Source: Istiophorus platypterus
Lineage: Eukaryota; Chordata; Actinopteri; Istiophoriformes; Istiophoridae
DNA length: 64,000 nt
Assembly: GCA_016859345.1 (NCBI GenBank)
Contig: JADGDC010000025.1
Span: 1-64,000, forward strand
Direction of reading: 5' to 3'
In this document: positions 34,096 to 47,045 of the stretch, piece after piece
Layout of the letters: every line of letters begins with the position of its first letter
Numbering within the stretch: position 1 is the stretch's first letter
Program-made: the position numbers and the translations under genes
Notes under the pieces: model-generated
Database searches by the model: none
What the model saw: the letters and a program-made list of their open reading frames with translations, nothing else
Told to the model about the DNA's origin: nothing

Positions 34096-35084
34096 CTCTC
34101 ATGATTTTCTTCCTTAGGACACCCGCATTATCATTTGTAAGTAATGAAGCCTCAGTCCATCCTTCTTTTTACACAGTCTCATCTTCTGAGATATACATTT
34201 TTTTAAAACCTAGTCAATTGGACGGCTGGGATGTAAGAGGTTTTGACTCTGCACACGGCACCCTCACCCTTTCAAGAGTTGTCTCTTCATTTCCTTTCTA
34301 ATGACATCTGTGTTACCATTTGCAAGGTGTGTGACCCCAGTCCATCCACCTCTTTCCAAAGTCGCCAGAATTTGAACTTTGGGATTATAGCCCTCACTAC
34401 TGTCCTCATACACTCAACTCCTGAGATGTACATCTTACCACCATCATCAATTCGCTGGCTGGGATTTTTGCAGCCATTTAGATAAGCCAAAATTCCTCCA
34501 TATCTGCGCGCTTCTCGGCACTGCCTGTGTTGTTCTTTGTCAGCAAGATCTTGTATTGAGGTTGTCTTTTCATTTTTGAAGAGATTTTGACTCTGCTGAT
34601 GGCACCCTTTCCCTTTCCAGAAAGTTCTCATAATTTTCTTCCTTCGGACATCTGCGTTACCATTGGTAAGGTGCGCAGCCCCATTCCATCCACTTCTTTA
34701 CAGAGTCTCATCTTCTGAGATATATATGTTTTAAAACCTCATCAATTGGATGGCTGGGAAGTAAGAGATTCCGACTCACACGGCACCCTCACCCTTTTAA
34801 GAGTGGTCTCTTCTTTTCCTTCGTAATTACAACTGCGTTACCTTTTGCAAGGTGTGTGGCCCCAGTTCATCCACCTGTTTACACATTTGCCTGAATTTTA
34901 AGTTTGGGATGGTATCCCTCGCTACTGTCCTCAAAAGCTCATCTTCTGAGATATACATGTGTAGAAACCTCGTCAATTGGACACCTGGGATGTAAGAGAT
35001 TTTGACTCATCACATGGCTCCCTCACCCTATCAAGAGTGGTCTCTTCATTTCCTTCCTAATGAGACATGCGTTACCATTTGCAA
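34096..35084 (+). repeat. A array
   Basis: Near-copy of about 440-1,420 (offset about 33,675), with a gcgcgcttctcggcactg variation near 34,506 and loss of a few bases at gattccgactcacac. Confidence 0.8.
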
Positions 35085-35505
35085 GGTGTTCTGCCATTTC
35101 AGCAGTCCACCTCCTCACCAGCCAAAGCCTTCTATTTCCATACCTTCCTCTTCAGGAGACTTGTGTCAAAGGAGTAGTCTTCTCTTTGGGGGGACTACCT
35201 GCTTGTTATCAATGCTCCATCGTCTCCTTGATTTGAATTTTTAGGAGACTCAATTTTCACGAGGCTCAATTTTCACGAGGGTAGCTAACATGGTTATTCC
35301 TCCTGGATAGGGGGGGGTTTACCCTGACTTATTGCTTTCATACTTGCTGCCTCAAGGGGTTATCAGAAGCAATAGGGCAGGATTATATCTCATTCATCCA
35401 TTCATTAATTAACTACCCTGTTCTATCATGGCAGAGGCTGCTGACCCTGGAGTCCTGCTGCGATTAAAGGGACAGCCCGGTCCGAGATTTGCACCTTCTC
35501 CTACG
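35085..35505 (+). repeat. F then P modules, P frame open
   Basis: F has a 16-bp tandem duplication (caattttcacgaggct doubled) at about 35,250-35,281. P has ATG at 35,428 and gattaaagg instead of gattatagg, so the frame is open. Confidence 0.75.
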
Positions 35506-35560
35506 GATAACGAGAGCTCATGGAACCACACTTTTCAGGGCATGGGCCCCTCTCTCCGGG
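35428..35560 (+). other. Candidate ATG-started exon, second open copy
   Basis: Reads MAEAADPGVLLRLKGQPGPR and continues to the donor-like GGTGAGT near 35,560. It differs from the 12,369 copy at Q/K: each lacks the TAG by a different base change (cag and aag), so the open frame arose independently or TAG is derived. No recognisable domain. Confidence 0.2.
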
Positions 35561-35805
35561 TGAGTTCATTCCAGGGAACCCTGCCCTTTACAAAGTGTTT
35601 TAATCACAACTAAGTGTGATTTTTAAGCAAAAAACTCTAATATTATCTTGAACTGTATAAACTGTAGTTTAAATTGAATCCCTGGTTTGTTTTGTTGCAT
35701 AATGCAGAGTTCTGCTAGAAAATGTGAATTTTCTGACTTATCATCTGACCTGCGTAAACCAGTTGTTAACACCGCTAGGTAGCTCTAGTCTGGCCAGTCA
35801 TGGAT
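35506..35805 (+). repeat. B module returning to A
   Basis: GGTGAGT intact. Exits through ggccagtcatggatgatatc. Confidence 0.8.
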
Positions 35806-36238
35806 GATATCTGCATCTTGCCGCACTGCCTGTGTCGTTCTTGTTCTTTGTCAGCAAGATCTTGTAATGAGGCTGTCTTTTCGTTTTTGAAGAGATTTTG
35901 ACTCTGCTCATGGCACCCTGTCCCTTTCCAAAACGGTCTCATAATTTCCTTCCTTGGGACAACCGCGTTATCAATGGTAAGGTGCGCAGCCTCAGTCCAT
36001 CCACCTGTTTACAGAGTCTCATCTTCTGAGATATGTATGTTTTATACCGTCCTCAAACACCCATCTTCTGAGATGTACATCCATAGAAACCTCATCAATT
36101 GGACGGCTGGGATTTATGAGCGAGTCAAATAAGTCCAAGTCCTCCATATCTGAATCTGGTGAGGAGGTGGATTGCTGAAATGGCAGAACACCTTGCAAAT
36201 GGAAATGCGGGTTACATTAGGAAGGAAATGAAGAGACC
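35806..36238 (+). repeat. A segment ending in truncated iA
   Basis: Third copy of the A / truncated iA / P-tail join. Differs by gatttatgagcgagtcaaat near 36,115. Confidence 0.8.
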
Positions 36239-36580
36239 TGCTGCGATTACAGGGACAGCCCGGTCCGAGATTTGCACTTTCTCCTACGGATAACGAGAGC
36301 TCACGGAACCACGCTTTTCAGGGCATGGGCCTCTCTCTCCGGGTGAGTTCATTCCAGGGAACCCTGCCCTTTACAAAGTATTTAAATTGCAAACAAGTGT
36401 GATTTTTAAGCAAAAACTCTAATATTATCTTGAATTGTATAAACTGTAGTTTAAATTGAATTCCTGGTTTGTTTTGTTGCATAATGCACAGTTGTACTAG
36501 AAAATGTCAATTTTCTGACTCATTCTCTTACCTGCATAAACCAGTTGTTAACACTGCTAGGTAGCTCTAGTCTGGCCAGT
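36239..36580 (+). repeat. P tail plus B, returning to A
   Basis: GGTGAGT intact. The tail has gactcattctcttacctgca. Exits to A. Confidence 0.8.
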
Positions 36581-37690
36581 CATGGATGATATCTGCATCT
36601 TGCCGCACTGCCTGTGTCGTTCTTGTTCTTTGTCAGCAAGATCTTGTATTGAGGCTGTCTTTTTGTTTTTGAAGAGATTTTGACTCTGCTCATGGCACCC
36701 TGTCCCATTCCAGAACGGTCTCATAATTTCCCTTCCTTGAGAGAGACTCGTTATCATTGGTAATGTGCGCATCCCCAGTCCATCCACCTATTTACAGAAT
36801 CTCATCTTCTGAGATATATATGTTTTAAAACCTCATCAATTGGACGGCTGGGATGTAAGAGATTTTGACTCTGCACACGGCACCCTCACCCTTTCAAGAG
36901 TGGTATCTTCTTTTCCTTCCTAATTACACCTGCGTTACCATTTGCAAGGTGTGTGACCCCAGTCCATCACTCTTATTTCCAAAGTGGCCAGAATTTGAAC
37001 TTTGGGATGGTAGCCCTCACTACCGTCCTCAAACACTCGTCTTCTTAGATGTATATCTATAGAAACCTTGTCAATTAGATATCTGGGATTTGTGCAGCAA
37101 GTCAAATAAATCCAAGTCCTCCATATCTGCATCTCACCGCACTTCTTGCGTCGTTCTTGAACTTTGTCGGCAAGATATTTTGTTGAGGCTGCCTTTTCAT
37201 TTTTGAAGAGATTTTGACTCTGCACACATCACCCTCACCTTTTCAAGAGTGGTCTCTTCATTTCCTTCCTAATGACGCCTGTGTTATCATTTGCAAGGTG
37301 TTCTGCCATTTCAGCTGTCCACCTCCTCACCAGCCAAAGCCATCTTGTTCCATACCTTCCTTTTAAGGGGGCTTGTGTCAAAGGAGTAGTCTTCTCTTCT
37401 CCCTTACCCTTTCAAGAGTGGTCTCTTCCTTCGTAATTACACCTCCGTTACCTTTTTGCAAGGTGTGCGGCCCCAGTCCATCCACCTGTTTCAAAGTCGC
37501 CAGAATTTTAAGTTTGAGATGGTATCCCTCGCTACCGTCCTCAAAAGCTCATCTTCTGAGATATACATGTGTAGAAACCTCGTCATTTGGACGGCTGGGA
37601 TGTAAGAGATTTTGACTCTGCATACATCACCCTCACCCTTTCAAGAATGGTCTCTTCATTTCCTTCCTAATGACACCTGCGTTACCATTG
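36581..37690 (+). repeat. A array with short F insert
   Basis: Short F at about 37,295-37,400 has ccttccttttaagggggctt, the same variant as at 6,340 and 48,140. The array contains taccattggtaaggtgttct, a hybrid of a short-A end and an F start. Confidence 0.8.
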
Positions 37691-38095
37691 GTAAGGTGTT
37701 CTGCCATTTCAGCAGTCCACCTCCTAACCAGCCAAAGCCTTCTATTTCCATATCTTCCTTTTCAGGAAGCTTGAGTCAAAGGACTAGTCTTCTCTTTGGG
37801 GGGACTACCTGCTTGTTATCAATGCTCCATCCTCTCCTTGATTTGAATGTTTAGGAGGCTCAATTTTCACGAGGGTAGCTAACATGGTTATTCCTCCTGG
37901 ATACGGGGGGGTTTACCCTGACTTATTGCTTTCATACTTGCTGCCTCAAGGGGTTATCAGAAGCAACAGGGTAGGATTATATCTCATTCATCCATTCATT
38001 AATTAACTACCCTGTTCTATTATGGCAGAGGCTGCTGCCCTGGAGTCCTGCTGTGATTACAGGGACAGCCCGGTCCGAGATTTGCACCTTCTCCT
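37691..38095 (+). repeat. F then P modules, P frame shifted
   Basis: P ATG at 38,022. One base is lost after gctgct (gctgctgccctgg), shifting the frame so that it reaches tga within GGGTGAG after about 44 codons. Confidence 0.75.
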
Positions 38096-38395
38096 ATGGA
38101 TAACGAGAGCTCATGGAACCACACTTTTCAGGGCATGGGCCCCTCTCTCCGGGTGAGTTCATTCCAGGGAACCCTGCCCTTTACAAAGTGTTTTAATCAC
38201 AACTAAGTGTGATTTTTAAGCAAAAAACTCTAATATTATCTTGAACTGTATAAACTGTAGTTTAAATTGAATCCCTGGTTTGTTTTGTTGCATAATGCAG
38301 AGTTCTGCTAGAAAATGTGAATTTTCTGACTTACCATCTGACCAGCGTAAACCAGTTGTTAACACCGCTAGGTAGCTCTAGTCTGGCCAGTCATG
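38096..38395 (+). repeat. B module returning to A
   Basis: GGTGAGT intact. Exits to A through gtcatggatgatatctgc. Confidence 0.8.
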
Positions 38396-38828
38396 GATGA
38401 TATCTGCATCTTGCCGCACTGCCTGTGTCGTTCTTGTTCTTTGTCAGCAAGATCTTGTACTGAGGCTGTCTTTTCGTTTTTGAAGAGATTTTGACTCTGC
38501 TCATGGCACCCTGTCCCTTTCCGAAACGGTCTCATAATTTCCTTCCTTGGGACACCCGCGTTATCATTGGTAAGGTGCGCAGCCCCAGTCCATCCACCTG
38601 TTTACATAGTCTCATCTTCTGAGATATATATGTTTTATACCGTCCTCAAACACCCATCTTCTGAGATGTACATCCATAGAAACCTCATCAATTGGACGGC
38701 TGGGATTTGTGCAGCGAGTCAAATAGGTCCAAGTCCTCCATATCTGAATCTGGTGAGGAGGTGGATTGCTGAAATGGCAGAACACCTTGCAAATGGAGAT
38801 GCGGGTTACATTAGGAAGGAAATGAAGA
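38396..38828 (+). repeat. A segment ending in truncated iA
   Basis: Fourth copy of the A / truncated iA / P-tail join, with gcgataacaggg at the P side. Confidence 0.8.
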
Positions 38829-39415
38829 GACCTGCTGCGATAACAGGGACAGACCGGTCCAAGATTTGCACCTTCTCCTACGGATAACGAGAGGTCATGG
38901 AACCACGCTTTTCAGGACATGGGCCTCTCTCTCCGGGTGAGTTCGTTCCAGGCAACCCTGCCATTTACAAAGTATTTTAATTACATATAAGTGTGATTTT
39001 TAAGCAAAAACTCTAATATTATCTTGGACTGTACAAAGTGTAATTTAAGTTGAATTCCTGTTTTTTTTTTTTTTTTTTGCATAATTCACAGTTCTACTAG
39101 AAAATGTGAATTTTCTGACTTACCATCTGACCTGCATAAACCAGTTGTTAACACCGCTAGGTAGCTCTAGTCTGGCCAGTCAGGGCTGAAGTTCCAGAGC
39201 CTCTCGGTTCCCTTTCACTCGGGATCCAAAAGCCATCTTTGAGAGGCAGTATCCCATTACTCCCATTACTTGACCCCATGAACTGTAGAGACAACTCCTA
39301 AGCTGCAATATGGCTGTGTAAAGGACAACCCACTGGCCCTGCTCCTCATCCCCTGGCTCTTTCTCCAGGCCCCCAATCCTCTCTGCCTGGTAATTATGAC
39401 ATCAGAGTTCTCTGT
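38829..39415 (+). repeat. P tail, B (oligo-T type) and C
   Basis: Here the P tail runs directly into the gagaggtcatgg B subtype, without the intervening B and A fragment of 13,181-13,605. T18 run at 39,061-39,078. C exits to T. Confidence 0.8.
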
Positions 39416-39549
39416 CTGTCTTTGATGTCTGACATCAGAGTTCTTCATGACATCATACCTCTAAGTGACATCACCAAAGAATGTGACGTTTTTTTCTGTG
39501 ATAATTGATTTTTTGCCCTCACAACTATGGGAAGACCAACATTTCTGCA

Positions 39550-39588
<39 letters not shown>

Positions 39589-39900
39589 TTGTGTGTGTGT
39601 GACTGTGTGTAATTGTGTGCTTGTGTGATTGTCTGTGCTTGTGTGTGTTTTTATGCTTTGTGTCAGGGTTTGGCAATCTTCTGTTGCAATATTGTGAAAG
39701 AGCAATGCCATTACAATACCTCATATAATCACAATATGATCCCAATGCCCAATATGATCGCGAATTGACATATAATCTAGGCAATCAGGAACAAGGCTCC
39801 AGGGCATGTTGGGTTCCTCTCACTCATGATCCATATGCCATCTTTGATAAGCAGTATTCCGTTACACTGCACGTTACTTAAACGTGTCTGAGTAAACCTT
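39416..39900 (+). repeat. T leader, (TG)n and D cassette
   Basis: Same lineage as at 22.6 and 49.2 kb (offset about 16,862 to 23 kb). Confidence 0.8.
39554..39648. repeat. (TG)n tract, long type
   Basis: TG run with an extra gattgtgtgtgtgactg step, which the 22.7-kb and 49.4-kb tracts lack. Confidence 0.9.
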
Positions 39901-40670
39901 TCGCCTTTTTTCTTGAACTTTTTTCATGAGATCTTATATTGGAGCTGGTGGTCCTCTAGGAGGTGATTTTGACTCTGCATATGGCACCCTGTCCCTTTCC
40001 AGAATGTTCTCACAATTTCCTTCCTTAGGACACCTGCGTTTTCACTTATAATGTTCACAGCCCCAGTCCTTCCAACTGTTTACATGGTGTCATCTTCTGA
40101 GATGTATATCTATAGAAACCTTGTCAATTGGATGGCTGAAATTTGTGCAGAGAGTCAAATAAATCCAAGTCCTTCATATCTGCATCTCACCGCACTTCTT
40201 GCATCGTTCTTGAATTTTGTCAGCAAGATCTTGCATTGAGGCTGCCTTTTCATTTTTGAAGAGATTTTGACTCTGCACACATCACCCTCACCTTTTCAAG
40301 AGTGGTCTCTTCATTTTCTTCCTAATGACGCCTGTGTTATCATTTGCAAGGTATTCTGCCATTTCAGCAGTCAACCTCCTCACTCCCAAAGTCTTCTTGT
40401 TCCGTACCTTCCTTTTCAGGAGGCTTTTGTCAAAGGAGTAGTCTTCTCTTCTCCTTACCCTTTCAAGACTGGTCTCTTCTTTTCCTTCGTAATTACACCT
40501 GCGTTACCTTTTGCAAGGTGTGCAGCCCCAGTCCATCCACCTGTTTCCAATGTTGCCAGAATTTTAAGTTTGGGAGGGTATCCCTCGCTACCGTCCTCAA
40601 AAGCTCATCTTCTGAGATATACATGTATAAAAATCTCGTCAATTGGACGGCTGGGATGGATTCCATTTGC
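39901..40670 (+). repeat. A array with short F insert
   Basis: Near-copy of 23,031-23,810. Short F at about 40,350-40,450 has lost a few bases (cctcactcccaaagtcttct). Indels here happen to keep one frame open from 40,267 to 40,950 (227 codons from a TTG), the longest in the window, overlapping a 159-codon frame in another register. Confidence 0.8.
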
Positions 40671-41070
40671 AAGGTGTTCTGCCATTTCAGCAGTCCACCT
40701 CCTCAACAGCCAAAGCCTTCCTGTTCCATACCTTCCTTTTCAGGAGGCTTGTGTCAAAGGACTAGTCTTCTCTTTGGGGGACTACCTGCTTGTTATCAAT
40801 GCTCCATCCTCTCCTTGTCTTGAATGTTTAGGAGGCTCAATTTTCACGAGGGTAGCTAACATGGTTATTCCTCCTGGATGGGGGGGGTTTGCCCTGACTT
40901 ATTGCTTTCATACTTGCTGCCTCAAGGGGTTATCAGAAGCGACAGCGTAGGATTATATCTCATTCATCCATTCATTAATTAACTACCCTGTTCTATCATG
41001 GCAGAGGCTGCTGACCCTGGAGTCCTGCTGCATTATAGGGACAGCCCGTCAGAGATTTGCACCTTCTCCA
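40671..41070 (+). repeat. F then P modules, P frame altered
   Basis: P ATG at 40,998. The tgctgcattataggg change (one base lost) avoids the TAG but shifts the frame. The adjacent sequence also differs (cccgtcagagatttgc). Confidence 0.75.
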
Positions 41071-41600
41071 ATGGATAACGAGAGCTCATGGAACCACACT
41101 TTTCAGGGCATGGGCCTATCTCTCTGGGTGAGTTCATTCCAGGGAACCCTGCCCTTTACAAAGCAGTTTAATTACAAATAATTGTGATTTTTAAGTAAAA
41201 ACTATAATATTATCTTGAACTGTATAAACTGTAGTTTAAATTGAAACCCAGGTTATTTTTGCTGCATAATGCAGATTTCTAATAGAAAATACGAATTTTC
41301 TGACTTACCATCTGACCTGCATAAACCAGTTGTTAACACCACGAGGTAGCTCTAGTCTGGCCAGTCAGGGCTGAAGCTCCAGTGCCTCTCGGTTCCCTTT
41401 CACTCGGGATCCAAAAGCCATCTTTGAGAGGCAGTATCCCATTACTCCCATTACTTGACCCCATGAACTGTAGAGAAAACTCTTAAGCTGCAAGACAGCT
41501 GTGTAAAGGATAACCCACTGGCTCTGCTCCTCATCCCCTGGCTCTTTCTCCAAGCCCCCAATCCTCTCTGCCTGGTAATTATGACATCAGAGTTCTATGT
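41071..41600 (+). repeat. B then C modules
   Basis: This B has cagtttaattacaaataatt and aaacccaggttatttttgct, a subtype shared with 58.4-58.7 kb. C has ctccagtgcctctcgg and exits to T. Confidence 0.8.
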
Positions 41601-42040
41601 CTGTCTTTGATGTCTGACATCAGAGTTCTTCATGACATCATACCTCTAAGTGACATCACCAAAGAATGTGACTTTTTTTTCTGTGATAATTGATTTTGTG
41701 CCCTCACAACTATGGACAGACCAACATTTCTGCATGTTTGTGTGTGTGACTGTGTGTGTGTGTGTGTGTGTGATTGTGTGTGCTTGTGTGTGTTTTTATG
41801 CTTTTGTGTCAGGGTTTGGCAATCTTCTATTGCAATACTGTGAAAGAGCAATGCCATTACAATACCTCATATAATCACAATATGATCCCAATGCCCAATA
41901 TGATAATGAATTGACATATAGTCTAGGCATTAAGGGCCAAGGCTCCAGGGCATGTTGGGTTCCTCTCACTCAGGATCCAGATGCCATCCTTGATAAGCAG
42001 TATTCCGTTACACTACACGTTGCTTGAACGTGCCTGAGTG
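41601..42040 (+). repeat. T leader, (TG)n and D cassette
   Basis: Close match to the cassettes at 14.14 and 58.95 kb. Confidence 0.8.
41739..41792. repeat. (TG)n tract, short interrupted type
   Basis: TG repeats with gactg, gattg and gcttg interruptions. Confidence 0.9.
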
Positions 42041-43480
42041 TACCTTTCACCTTTCTTCTTGTACTTTGTCTGCAAGATCCTATATTGGTCCTGTCCCTTT
42101 CCAGAATGGTCTGCTAATTTCCTTCCTTACGACATCTGCGTTTTTATTTACAAGGTGTGTGGCCCCGATCCATCCACCTGTTTACAGGGTCTCATCATCT
42201 GAGATATATATGTTTTAAAACCTCGTCAGTTGGACGGCTGGGAAGTAAGAGATTTTGAGTCCTCACACGGCACCCTCACCCTTTCAAGAGTGGTATCTTC
42301 TTTTCATTCCTAATGACACCTGCGTTACCTTTTGCAAGGTGTGCGGCCCCAGTCCATCCACCTTTTTCCAAAGTCGCCATAATTTCAACTTTGGGATAGC
42401 AGACCTAACTACCATCTTCAAACACTCATCTTCTGAGATGTATATCGAAAGAAACCCCGTCAATTGCATGGCTGGGATTTGTGCAGTAAGTCAAATAAAT
42501 CCAAGTCCTCCATATCTGCATCTCACTGCACTTCTTTCGTCGTTCTTGATCTGTGCCCGCAAGATCTTGTATTGAGGCTGTCTTTTCATTTTTGAAGAGA
42601 TTTTGACTCTGCACATGGCACCCTGTCCCTTTCCAGAATGGTCTCATAATTTCCTTCCTTAGAACACCCACGTTATCATTTGAAAGGAACGCAGCCCCAG
42701 TCCATCCTCCTTTTTACATGCTCTCATCTTCTGAGATATAAATTTTTTTAATATCTCGTCAATCTGACGGCTTGGATGTAAGAGAGTTTTACTCTGCACA
42801 TGGCACCCTTACCCTTTCAACAGTGGTCTCTTCATTTCCTCTCTTATGACACCTGCATCACCATTTGCAAGGTGTGCGGCCCCAGTCCATCCACCTCTTT
42901 CCAAAGTTGCCAGAATTTGAACTATGGGATGGTAGCCCTCAATGCCGTCCTCATACAGTCAACTCATGAGATGTACATCTAACCAACATCATTATTTTGA
43001 TGGCTGGGATTTGTGCAGTAGCTAGTTAGATAAGCCAGAATTCCTCCTTCTCTGCATCTTGCCGCACTGTCTGTGTCATTCTTTATCTTTGTCCGCAACA
43101 TTTTGTTATTCAGGCTGACTTGTTCTTTTATGAGATTTTGACTCTGCACATGGCACCATGTACCTTTCCAAAACGGTCTCATAATTTCCTTCCTTAAGAC
43201 ACCCGCCTTATCATTGGTAAGGTGCAGCCCCAGTCCATGCACCTGTTTACAGAGTCTCATCTTCTGAGATATATATGATTTAAAAGCTCATCAATTGGGC
43301 CGGCTGGATGTAAGATTTTGACTCTCAGACACCCTCACCCTTTCAATAGTGGTATCTTCTTTTCCTTCCTAATGACACCTGCATTACCATTTGCAAGGTC
43401 TATGCCCAAGACCATCCACCATTTTCCAAAGTGGCCAGAATTTGAACTTTGGGATGGTAGCCCTCACTACCATCTTCATC
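42041..43480 (+). repeat. A array
   Basis: Near-copy of 59,390-60,900 and, with a deletion, of 14,590-15,909. Near 43,300 several small losses occur (gggccggctggatgtaagat, actctcagacaccctc). Near 43,475 most of a long A unit is lost where cttcatcagccatcttgg meets iA. Confidence 0.8.
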
Positions 43481-43655
43481 AGCCATCTTGGACTGCTGGA
43501 ATGGCAGAACACCTTGCAAATGGAAATGCAGTTGTCATTAGGAAGGAAATGAAGAGACCACTCTTGAAAGGGTGAGGGTGCCATGTGCAGAGTCAAAATC
43601 TCTTACATCCCAGCCATCCAACTGACGAGGTTTCTGCACATGTAGAAACCTTCTC
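43481..43655 (-). repeat. iA inverted A unit
   Basis: The inner end lacks the usual gaatctggtgaggaggtgg; iA starts at gactgctggaatggcagaac. With the shortened A before it, the loop of this fold-back is only about 90-100 bp, the tightest in the window. Confidence 0.8.
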
Positions 43656-44175
43656 CTACGGGTAACAAGACCACACTTTTCAGGGCATGGGCCTCTCTCT
43701 CCGGGTGAGTTCGTTGCAGGGAACCCTGCACTTTACAAAGTATTTTAATTAATTATTTTAATTAAGTGTGAATTTTAAGCAAAAACTCTAATATTATCTT
43801 GAACTGTATAAACTGTAGTTTAAATTGAATTCCTGCTTTGTTTCGTTGCATAATGTACAGTTCTACTAGAAAATGTGAATTTCCTGACTTACCATCTGAC
43901 CTGCATAAACCAGTTGTTAACACCGCTAGGTAGCTCTAGTCTGGCCAGTCAGGGCTGAAGCTCCAGAGCCTCTCGGTTCCCTTTCACTCGGGAATCAAAC
44001 GCTATCTTTGAGAGGCAGTATCCCATTACTCTACATGACCCCGTGAACTGTAGAGAAAACTCCTAAGCTGCAAGACAGCTGTGTAAAGGACAACCCACAT
44101 GCTCTGCTCCTCATCCCCTGGCTCTTTCTCCAGGCCCCCAATCCTCTCTGCCTGGTAATTATGACATCAGAGTTC
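43656..44175 (+). repeat. B then C modules
   Basis: The acaagaccacacttttcagg form of B. C has aatcaaacgctatctttgag and exits to satellite. Confidence 0.8.
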
Positions 44176-45960
44176 TATGTCTGTCTTTGGGCGCTGACAT
44201 CAGAGGAATCTTTCTTTGATGTTTAAGGAGGACAGTCTAGGATCCTCGATATCACGGTTCTAAATGTCTGCATCTAAGGAATATGCCATGGATGTGTCCA
44301 CATCGAAGGAATCTTTGAAGTTAAATGAGTTCTGTCTGGAATCTTTCATATCATTGTCCTAAATATTCCACATTAAAGGAATGTCTTTGATGTGTGTGTT
44401 TGGTGTTTAATGAGGTCTTTCTATGATCATGGTTCTAAATGTCCACATCAAAGGAGTCTTGCTTTAATGCATTTCTGTGGTGTTTAATGAGGTCTTTCTA
44501 GGATATTTGACATCATGCTTCAAAGTGTCCACATCAAAGGAATCTGTCTTTGAAGTCTGTCTTTGATGTTTATTGAGGTCAGTCAATGATCTTTGACATC
44601 ATGGTTCTAAGTGTCCACATCAAAGGAATCACTCTCTGACGGCTCTAAGTGTCCACATCAAAGGAATCTGTCATCGATGTCTTACTTTGATGTTTAATGA
44701 GAACAGACTTGGATCATTGATATCATGGTTCCGACTGTCCATATCAAAGGAAAACTTTCTTTGATATGTGTCGTTAATGTTTAATGAGGTCTGTCTTTGA
44801 TCTTTGATATCATTGTTCCTACTGCCCATATCAAAGATATCTTTTCTTTAAGTCATTGTTTGATGTTTAATGTGGTCTAATTATGATTTTTGATGTCGTG
44901 GTTCTACGTGTCCACATCAAACGAATATTTCTTTGATGTCTGTCACTGATCTTTAATGAGTTCTCTCTTGGATTATTGATATGGTCTTCAGTGTTTCAGA
45001 TCAAAGGAATGTGTCTTTGATGTGTGTCTTTGGTGTTTGATGAGGTCTTTCAATGATATTTGATATCATGCTTCAAAGTGTCCACATCAAAGGAATCTGT
45101 CTTTGAAGTCCGTCTTTGATGTTTATTGAGGTCAATTAATGATCTTTGACATCATGCTTCAAAGTGTCCACATCAAAGGAATCTGTCTTTGAAGTCCGTC
45201 TTTGATGTTTATTGAGGTCAGTCAATGATCTTTGACATCATGCTTCAAAGTGTCCACATCAAAGGAATTTGTCTTTGAAGTCTGTCTTTGATGTTTATTG
45301 AGGTCAGTCAATGATCTTTGACATCATGGTTCTAAGTGTCCACATCAAAGGAATCTGTCTTTGATGTGTGTCTTTGATGTGTAATGATGTCTTTCCATGA
45401 TCTTTGATATCATGGTTCTAAATGTCCACATCAAAGGAATCACTCTCTGACGGCTCTAAGGGTCCACATCAAAGGAATCTGTCATTGATGTCTTACTTTG
45501 ATGTTTAATGAGAACAGTCTCGGATCATTGATATTGTCTTGGATTCCTTATATCATTTTTCTGAGTGACCACATTAAAGAAATCTTTCTTTGATGTGTGT
45601 TTGATGTTTAATGAGGTCTGTCTTTGATCTATGATATCATTGTTCCTACTGCCCATATCAAAGATATCTTTTCTTTAAGTCATTGTTTGATGTTCAATGT
45701 GGTCTAATTATGATTTTTGATGTCGTGGTTCTACATGTCCACATCAAATGAATATTTCTTTGATGTCTGTCACTGATCTTTAATGAGTTCTCTCTTGGAT
45801 CTTTGATATGGTCTTAAGTGTTTCAGAGCAAAGGAATGTGTCTTTGATGTTTGTCATTGATGTGTAACGAGCTTTGTCCATGATCTTTGAAATCATGGTT
45901 GTAAGTGTCCACATTAAAGGAATCCGTCTTTGATGTACAATGAGGTCTGTCTTTGATCTT
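44176..45960 (+). repeat. S1 satellite block 5
   Basis: Contains four consecutive tttgaagt-class monomers around 45,080-45,330 and the catatcaaag monomer near 44,740. Confidence 0.9.
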
Positions 45961-47045
45961 TTATATGCTGGTTCTAAGTTTTCACATGAAAGGAACCTTT
46001 TTTAATGTCTTTCTTAGATGCCAAACATTAATATCATGTCAAACATCTTTGATGTCAGTCAAAGACGTCCTTAATGTCTTCTTTGACTGAAGTTTTACCA
46101 TCGCAGGAATCTGTCTCTCATCTCTATCTCAGATGAAGAACTTCAAAAAAGGAAAACCATCTTTTATGTCCTTTGAAAACAAAGACTGATATAAAAGTAT
46201 TCCATCCTTTACGTCTAACTTTGATGTTGGAGATCACAGTTCTAAATGACGTCATGAAAGGAATCTGTCTCTGCTGTCAGCTTTGATGTTTATGATATTT
46301 GACATCAGAGTTCTAAGGGTCAACATGAAAGGAATCCATCCTTGATTTCGTTCTTTGATGTAAGAAGTCCAGGAATGTCTTTTCAAAACAATGATTGACA
46401 CAAATGCAATGCATCCTTCAGATTTGACATCAGACTTCTAGTTGACAACATCAAAAGAGTCTGTCTTTGACATCTGCTTTGATGTTTTATAGCTGCCTGT
46501 GTGGTAAGTCTATGATGAGTGACATTATAGTAGTGTGACCATTGAAGGAAACCATTGTTGATGTATGTAAAATTAAAAAAAACCCTGCAAGAACTGTCTT
46601 CCATGTCCTTTGAAAACAGAGATTGATGTAAAAGTCTCCCATCCTTGAAGTTCCCCTTTGATGTTTGACATCAGGCTTCTAATTGACACTTTCAAGGGAA
46701 TCTGCCTGTTATTTCTGCTTTGAGTTTTAATGTGTGCCTTTGAGGTACAGACCTCTATGATGTTTGACATCCGAGTTCTGTGGGTCCCCGTCAAAGGAAT
46801 CTGTCCTTACTGTAAAGCATCAAAAGTCATGGTAACTGTCTTTGATGTCTTTTCAAAACAAAGAGATAATCGTAATCCATCCTTGATTTTTGTCTCAGGC
46901 GTTTGACATCAGAATTCTCATGAATACATCAAAATAATCAATCCTTGATTTCTGCTTTGAGCCTTTCAAAGTATTTGAATATTTAAGAGAGTCATGGCTA
47001 TGCCTTCCTTTACCCAGACGGGAATTTCACTTTGATATTCAGTGC
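45961..47045 (+). repeat. S2 satellite block 5
   Basis: Full-length S2. Near its end the usual gaactgaagatcttcac is shortened to gaatttcac. Has ttgagttttaatgtgtgcct in place of ttgaggttaaatgtg. Confidence 0.85.
46247..46254. promoter_or_regulatory. TGACGTCA (S2 copy 5)
   Basis: Intact CRE-like palindrome at the shared S2 position. Confidence 0.4.

Noticed and set aside
40267..40950. 227-codon open frame, the longest in the window
   Set aside because: It starts at TTG, overlaps a 159-codon frame in another register, and spans A, short F, A and F modules whose other copies carry stops or frame shifts at the same places. It is open through chance indels.
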